NCBI GenBank assembly: GCA_026395095.1
Contig: JAPLZI010000061.1
Coordinates: 16,904-26,987, forward strand
Direction: 5' to 3'
DNA length: 10,084 nucleotides
Source: Candidatus Tayloriibacteriota bacterium
GTDB lineage: Bacteria; Patescibacteriota; Minisyncoccia; Phycocordibacterales; PALSA-1337
Below, in pieces: positions 8,601 to 10,084 of the stretch (position 1 is its first letter; each line of letters opens with the position of its first letter). The notes beneath the pieces were generated by a model that was not told the origin of the DNA, searched no databases, and saw only the letters and a list, made by a program, of their open reading frames with translations. The translations under genes were made by a program, and so were the position numbers.

Positions 8601-10084
8601 ACAGCGACTTCGACGACTGCGACTTCAACATTTGCTGGCGGATTAACGGTCGGTACAACTAAATTGGTTGTGGATTCAACGACTGGAAATGTGGGGATTG
8701 GGACGGCGAATCCTGTAAGTAAAGTACATATAAGTGGCATTAATTCTTTGGCGGCAGGTGGTTTGGGTTTTGGTGATGGAACTGTCGGATTTTATCAATT
8801 AGGAAATAGAACTCTAGCTATTGTGGGTGCTGCGGGGACTGCTTATTGGGATGGTACTACAATAGATTTTGGCGCAGCAACTGGAGCGGCTCGTATACGT
8901 AATTATGGCACTGCGGCAACTCCAGTTTATACTTTTTTGGCTGATGATGACACTGGAATGTTTCGTGCCAGCGCAGATAATTTAGCTTTCTCCACTGTAG
9001 GTGTAGAGAGATTGAGGATAAATGATTCAGGAAATGTTGGCATCGGGACGACGACACCTTCGCAAACCCTCTCTGTGCAAGGCAACGGATTATTCTCTGG
9101 GAATATCTCTGTCGCAGGTATTGTAGCCACTTCAACTATAAACACGAGTGGAATAACTGGTGGATATAAAATAGACGGAAACCTTGTACTGCAAGCTTCT
9201 ACCACCAATCACGCGGTACTTGTGGGAGGTGGCGCTGGGGCGAATTTAATCTCGTCTGGACTATACAACGTGGCTATCGGTGAGAGCGCTCTTAGTGTCG
9301 CCACGAGCAGTGACTACAACATCGCCGTTGGATATAAGGCGCTCTTTCTAAATAACGATTCAGGAAATCATAACATAGGCATAGGCTATCAATCACTTTA
9401 CAGCAATACTATCGGTTCAAATAATGTTGCTGTCGGCTCAAATTCATTGGTCAACAACACAACTGGCGCAGATAATATAGCAATTGGTGGTGATGCATTT
9501 TCTTCAAGTATTGCAGGTAATAGTAATACAGCAATTGGCGCGAACGCTCTCCAAAAGAGTATAACCAGTGGATATAATGTGGCAATAGGTAAAAAGGCCT
9601 TGTATGGAAACATTTCTGCCACCAGTTCGGTTGCCATAGGATATCAAGCCGGATATGGTCTCAACGATTTTTATAACAACCAGGGCGGTGTGTATGTCGG
9701 TTATGAAGCAGGAGGATCTGCCCAAACAGGTTCCGACTACAATACTTTTCTCGGTTATAATGCTGGCTGGAACGATACTACGGGATCCAATAATATTGCT
9801 ATCGGGAAAAATGCGGGCGTTCCGAGTGCTTCCGGCAGTCAACAGTTGAATATTGGCAACCTTATATACGGTACTGGTATTTATAACGGAGCAACTGTTT
9901 CATCGTCTCCAACTTCCGGCTCCGTCGGCATCGGGACGACCAGCCCCTACGCCAAGCTATCAGTGGTAGGTACAGTCGTAGCCACAGACTACCACGCCAC
10001 ATCATCAACACTAGGTTATCAGGCAGATAACCTCCTAGGTGGACTAACCACACTCTCTACTGACGCAAGCGGTAACATCATACG
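5607..10084 (+). CDS. Giant secreted repeat protein, tail-fibre/adhesin-like (3' end outside window)
   Basis: The frame is open from ATG 5607 to the last base with no stop: 1,492 complete codons and no end. I checked frame continuity by reading codons throughout. Order: Sec-type signal (residues 1-27); SLWERIVSFF segment then a Pro/Thr-rich stalk (to about 87); a short helix starting YTKTEVQTLINQAI (89-113), a motif style also seen in phage tail fibres; a Ser/Thr/Gly-rich linker; repeat module A (6231-7016); a beta-rich body with spacer domains, each closed by a GIGTTSP-type motif; module B (9165-9971); and a new segment running off the edge. I found no Cys, and charged residues are sparse, as in extracellular beta-fibres. 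The start is fixed by the in-frame stop at 5574-5576, the signal peptide right after the ATG, and the promoter spacing. There is no YadA-type membrane anchor in the window. Cell-surface adhesin is inferred; a phage-derived or domesticated tail fibre is the alternative. I cannot name a specific family. Confidence 0.9.
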   Translation, partial: MSRLKTSYGVVVIIGILLVSSSQFTYAESVTSSPSLWERIVSFFDFSSTPAATIASPTFLTKQATTTVTKPTTPSTATLPPYSPETQTYTKTEVQTLINQAISSALARFRQTLPIQESSIVSQNTPYQSTTQPTDSPSYQSIAAVGQTMSTGSGLSELRSDITSGKISISDGTITDSSFSGAATITSGTALLSTLTTTGDINISDGSSYKYNDANVITASTTIYNYFFGGAGNRTMTGWMNTVVGYDALLVNTTGYENSILGYQAMESNTTGSANVAIGAWSLANNTTGNANSAIGWASLLSNTTGSGNTAQGKGVFWSNTTGSDNTAIGVNGMWSNTTGSNNVALGNYALNSNQSATSTTAIGFSAARGTGNYSNQNGVYVGGYSGYSVQTGSNNNTFLGSYSGYNTTTGANNIVIGYNVYTPSATSVSTLNIGNLIFGTGIDGQSTTLSSGGIGIGTTTPYAKFSITGNNTASTTLAIRPVSGQTANILDIYNTNGTLGTVINSSGNVGIGSTSPAYKLDIETNEPGTILNGNSAQLYIRHSAAAAYPYAGIQIDHYNSSTGNHGGSFIGFTDNGAGNAVLQFDSTSNTTTDGNLQLTNQTTNGNLLLGTNSLERMRITSSGFVGIGSSTPWGLLSVNPTALGSGVPEFVVGSSTATHFIVNGAGNVGVGITSPAAKLHIKSASPTMYFSENTATLNDTSQQTSILFNHSTTAGYATGIFSKAAGYYNRGQIMIAANNTSSDTANVTTADVNITAAPGTTDLYKTITLNSNSLSYISQTANSGSLPFYFNHGAGVAKVSLYSVADGSFGVGDFRVAINNGLNSTAVSTSDTKFIINSSGSVGIGTTSPSTLLSVGGNVFIGAATAGGTLGKLGIGTSSPSSMLDIITAAANTRSVQITDTTRTAPYFYIQSGDDSFLKIARGNSQTAGVTLVGGTNYKGLQSSGGLSFYTSSSIDTAGNGTEAMTITSGGNIGIGTTSPYTSLAVAGATGVLANIFTATSTTATSTFAGGLTVGTTKLVVDSTTGNVGIGTANPVSKVHISGINSLAAGGLGFGDGTVGFYQLGNRTLAIVGAAGTAYWDGTTIDFGAATGAARIRNYGTAATPVYTFLADDDTGMFRASADNLAFSTVGVERLRINDSGNVGIGTTTPSQTLSVQGNGLFSGNISVAGIVATSTINTSGITGGYKIDGNLVLQASTTNHAVLVGGGAGANLISSGLYNVAIGESALSVATSSDYNIAVGYKALFLNNDSGNHNIGIGYQSLYSNTIGSNNVAVGSNSLVNNTTGADNIAIGGDAFSSSIAGNSNTAIGANALQKSITSGYNVAIGKKALYGNISATSSVAIGYQAGYGLNDFYNNQGGVYVGYEAGGSAQTGSDYNTFLGYNAGWNDTTGSNNIAIGKNAGVPSASGSQQLNIGNLIYGTGIYNGATVSSSPTSGSVGIGTTSPYAKLSVVGTVVATDYHATSSTLGYQADNLLGGLTTLSTDASGNII
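5690..6050 (+). other. C-rich, G-poor stretch encoding a Pro/Thr/Ser stalk and short helix
   Basis: This 5' part of the giant gene has strong strand asymmetry: positions 5761-5880 hold 50 C and only 7 G by hand count. It encodes low-complexity Pro/Thr/Ser sequence (for example TTTVTKPTTPSTATLPP), then YTKTEVQTLINQAISSALARF, the one clearly helical segment seen, possibly a short trimeric coiled coil. A stalk or spacer between membrane and fibre body is inferred. The composition also resembles that of Rho-loading sites, but nothing here shows that it acts as one. Confidence 0.6.
6231..7016 (+). repeat. Repeat module A: linker, ten-unit N-x-A-I-G array, cap
   Basis: The module starts with a linker (YKYNDANVITASTT, then GGAG). 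The array follows: seven strict 17-residue (51-nt) units from 6327 to 6683, consensus N-[TVS]-A-[IVL]-G-x3-[LAM]-x-S-N-T-T-G-S-x. Three looser units follow, of 19, 18 and 17 residues, starting TTAIG (6684), GVYVG (6741) and NTFLG (6795). Then come NIVIG (6846) and the cap LNIGNLIFGTGI (6900-6935), closed by GGIGIGTTTPYAKFSITG (6963-7016). The strict units are similar in protein but not identical in DNA, so they are old. One likely fold is a beta-roll or beta-prism built from stacked units, by analogy with YadA-type heads, but the unit length differs and the fold is inferred. Confidence 0.85.
7653..8120 (+). other. Non-repetitive beta-rich spacer domain
   Basis: About 155 residues between the fourth and fifth GIGTT motifs, the longest stretch outside modules A and B with neither an array nor a motif. 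It is rich in Asn, Ser, Thr and aromatic residues in alternating patterns (for example SILFNHSTTAGYATGIFS and LPFYFNHGAG), as expected for beta-strands. I do not recognise a named domain. It could be a receptor- or sugar-binding insertion in the fibre, but that is only a guess from its position. Confidence 0.5.
8922..9083 (+). other. Segment resembling marine phage tail-fibre repeats
   Basis: This reads PVYTFLADDDTGMF, then RASADNLAFSTVGVERLRI, then NDSGNVGIGTTTP. The order (DxDTGMF/Y, then R-x-A-x-D-x-L-A-F-S-T, then E-R-x-R-I, then SGNVGIGTT) matches a motif I recall from tail-fibre proteins of marine phages, many of which end in an S74 chaperone domain. A reduced form without the first half occurs at 7446-7523 (ERMRITSSGFVGIG). 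The resemblance is from memory, not from a search. Confidence 0.6.
9165..9971 (+). repeat. Repeat module B: second copy of the module A architecture
   Basis: Linker YKIDGNLVLQASTT then GGGAG; seven near-strict units from 9267 to 9626 (17 residues each, the second 18); three looser units of 20, 18 and 17 residues starting SVAIG (9627), GVYVG (9687) and NTFLG (9741); NIAIGKNAG (9792); cap LNIGNLIYGTGI (9846-9881); closing SGSVGIGTTSPYAKLSVVG (9915-9971). It follows module A part for part, with the same unit count, but the DNA has diverged. After it the sequence turns to VVATDYHATSSTLGYQADNLL and STDASGNIIR, a new segment cut by the window edge. Confidence 0.85.

Larger units (their letters stand above)
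6963..9971 (+). repeat. Ten dispersed GNVGIGTTSP-type motifs
   Basis: A motif of about 17-20 residues, roughly S-G-N-V-G-I-G-T-T-S-P-x-x-K-L-S-V, occurs ten times, starting at 6963, 7125, 7470, 7599, 8121, 8217, 8514, 8682, 9027 and 9915. Spacing is irregular (about 95-890 nt), so these mark domain ends rather than a tandem array. Several follow an E-R-x-R-I or F-I-I-N type strand (for example 7452 and just before 9027). The DNA core GGCATCGGGACGAC is exact at 8529, 9039 and 9927 and differs by one base at 8136. Such motifs are familiar from phage tail fibres and large surface proteins, where they close each beta-rich segment. Confidence 0.85.

Noticed and set aside
5607..10084. Trimeric autotransporter (YadA type)
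   Set aside because: The array recalls YadA heads, but unit length differs, no outer-membrane anchor is in the window, and the inferred lineage is thought to lack an outer membrane. The C-terminus could change this.
1..10084. Alternative genetic code (UGA = Gly)
   Set aside because: No in-frame TGA occurs in any of the three genes, Gly is written with GGN, and the visible stops are TAA and TAG.

Overview
The window looks like bacterial chromosome, most likely from the Patescibacteria (Candidate Phyla Radiation), Parcubacteria side. This rests on the sequence style of RpoB and RpoC (no large lineage inserts, unusual rudder and switch-2 sequence) and on the style of the third gene, with its TSTTATSTF-type and GIGTTSPYAKLSV-type motifs, which I associate with very large Parcubacteria surface proteins. 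The phylum call is recognition, not a computed placement. TGA is never read through in any of the three frames, so nothing suggests the UGA=Gly code of some related lineages.

Layout: three plus-strand genes fill the window. Positions 1-1854 are the C-terminal half of rpoB (cut by the left edge). Positions 1859-5551 are a complete rpoC, 4 nt downstream. After a 55-bp gap with no visible terminator, one reading frame opens at ATG 5607 and stays open to the last base. It gives at least 1,492 codons of a secreted, repeat-built, tail-fibre-like protein whose end lies beyond the right edge. No RNA gene, CRISPR array, insertion sequence or origin was seen.

The rpoBC pair is standard housekeeping: beta and beta-prime subunits of RNA polymerase, co-transcribed, with all catalytic and zinc-binding residues visible. 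Some positions that are normally well conserved (switch 2, rudder, bridge helix) differ from the E. coli sequence.

The third gene is the unusual part. It has an export signal, a Pro/Thr-rich stalk, a short helical segment, then a beta-rich body. The body holds two copies of a ~265-residue module, each a linker, an array of ten short N-x-A-I-G units, and a cap (LNIGNLI-x-GTGI, then GIGTTxPYAK). Between them are spacer segments that each end in a GNVGIGTTSP-type motif (ten such motifs in all), one of them closely resembling marine phage tail fibres. An extended -10 box sits exactly 7 nt before the ATG and there is no Shine-Dalgarno, so the mRNA is probably leaderless. The best inference is a cell-surface fibre for attachment to a host or partner cell, perhaps ending in an S74-type intramolecular chaperone domain outside the window.
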